NCBI GenBank assembly: GCA_002503885.1
Contig: DASQ01000040.1
Span: 1-5,700 of the forward strand
Reading direction: 5' to 3'
DNA: 5,700 nt
Source of the DNA: Methanoculleus marisnigri
GTDB lineage: Archaea; Halobacteriota; Methanomicrobia; Methanomicrobiales; Methanoculleaceae
Shown here: positions 5,433 to 5,700 of the stretch, piece after piece
Numbering within the stretch: the stretch's first letter is position 1
Layout: every line of letters starts with the position of its first letter
Notes under the pieces: model-generated
What the model saw: the letters and a program-made list of their open reading frames with translations, nothing else
What the model was told of the DNA's origin: nothing
Database searches by the model: none
Made by a program: the position numbers and the translations under genes

Positions 5433-5700
5433 ATGGCACTGCGAGTCGTCAGCAACTATCTGCGCCTTCCCCAGAAGACGTTCTGGATCCTCGACACGCT
5501 CGCGTACCATGCAAAAAGCATGTACAATGTAGGACTGTACAACGTCCGGCAGCATTATGCCACGCATCAGGAGAACCGCCAGATCCTTCTGGGCCTCCGG
5601 CCGGATCTTACCTCGGGGGTTGACATCCTGGTCGGATCCTACCTCCCGTTTACCCGGAAGAAGGACTTCCCCTACAAAGAGTGCAGCACCTACGCTCAAT
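5433..5700 (+). CDS. tnpB: TnpB, IS200/IS605-superfamily RNA-guided nuclease (N-terminal part, runs off window)
   Basis: Eighty-nine codons are visible, open to the window edge. The segment LAYHAKSMYNVGLYNVRQHY (residues 23-42) is the hallmark N-terminal helix of IS1341-type TnpB ('ak.lYNvgly..Rq.y'), and FPYKECSTYAQ at the end fits the next conserved part ('Y..l...aq'). TnpB is an omega-RNA-guided DNA endonuclease that helps retain its transposon; the catalytic RuvC residues and zinc finger lie beyond the window, so activity cannot be judged. No tnpA (Y1 transposase) is seen upstream, so the element may be a tnpB-only type mobilised in trans. The ATG at 5433 is chosen because the upstream ATG at 5410 stops after seven codons. 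Its GC content is like the host core. Partial at the 3' end. Confidence 0.85.
   Translation, partial: MALRVVSNYLRLPQKTFWILDTLAYHAKSMYNVGLYNVRQHYATHQENRQILLGLRPDLTSGVDILVGSYLPFTRKKDFPYKECSTYAQ

Noticed and set aside
5400..5699. 99-codon open frame on the minus strand opposite tnpB
   Set aside because: It is a shadow of the tnpB start; the plus-strand peptide carries the recognisable TnpB N-terminal motif.

Overview
This window looks like a chromosomal segment of a GC-rich methanogenic archaeon, probably of the Methanomicrobiales (Methanoculleus-like). That placement is inferred from the style of the proteins, the archaeal TATA-type promoter elements and the IS1341-type TnpB; no marker gene fixes the taxon. 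A three-gene GC-rich core is bracketed by mobile-element debris on both sides.

Left flank (1-660): the last 41 codons of a transposase, most like the IS66 family, followed by an AT-rich tail holding two exact copies of a 14-bp sequence that probably marks the element's right end. Next comes AT-rich DNA without a gene, then a cluster of four short hairpins built on CTCGAA/TTCGAG (478-584). The change from AT-rich to GC-rich sequence falls inside this stretch.

Core (661-4771): on the minus strand a ProC-like Rossmann reductase is followed after 25 bp by aroD (type I 3-dehydroquinate dehydratase), a likely two-gene operon. Divergent on the plus strand is an 843-residue U32-family protein of the RlhA type, with a four-cysteine Fe-S signature, a DUF3656-type middle and a C-terminal half that reads as a decayed second copy of the U32 domain. 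One TATA-like box between the divergent genes fits promoters in both directions and argues that the U32 gene starts at ATG 2240, not at the upstream GTG.

Right flank (4772-5700): about 660 bp without an intact gene. It holds a nested stem-loop just after the U32 stop, two decayed coding stretches in the same frame that share motifs (probable 3' remnants of IS1341-type tnpB), a very GC-rich segment bounded by 11-bp repeats, and a two-tier hairpin typical of an IS200/IS605 right end or omega-RNA. A seemingly intact tnpB starts at 5433 and runs off the window.

The core genes are housekeeping metabolism and probable RNA modification. The right flank is the most unusual part: a nested or tandem set of IS605/TnpB relics next to a live-looking tnpB. 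I see no clear sign of a wholly new system.
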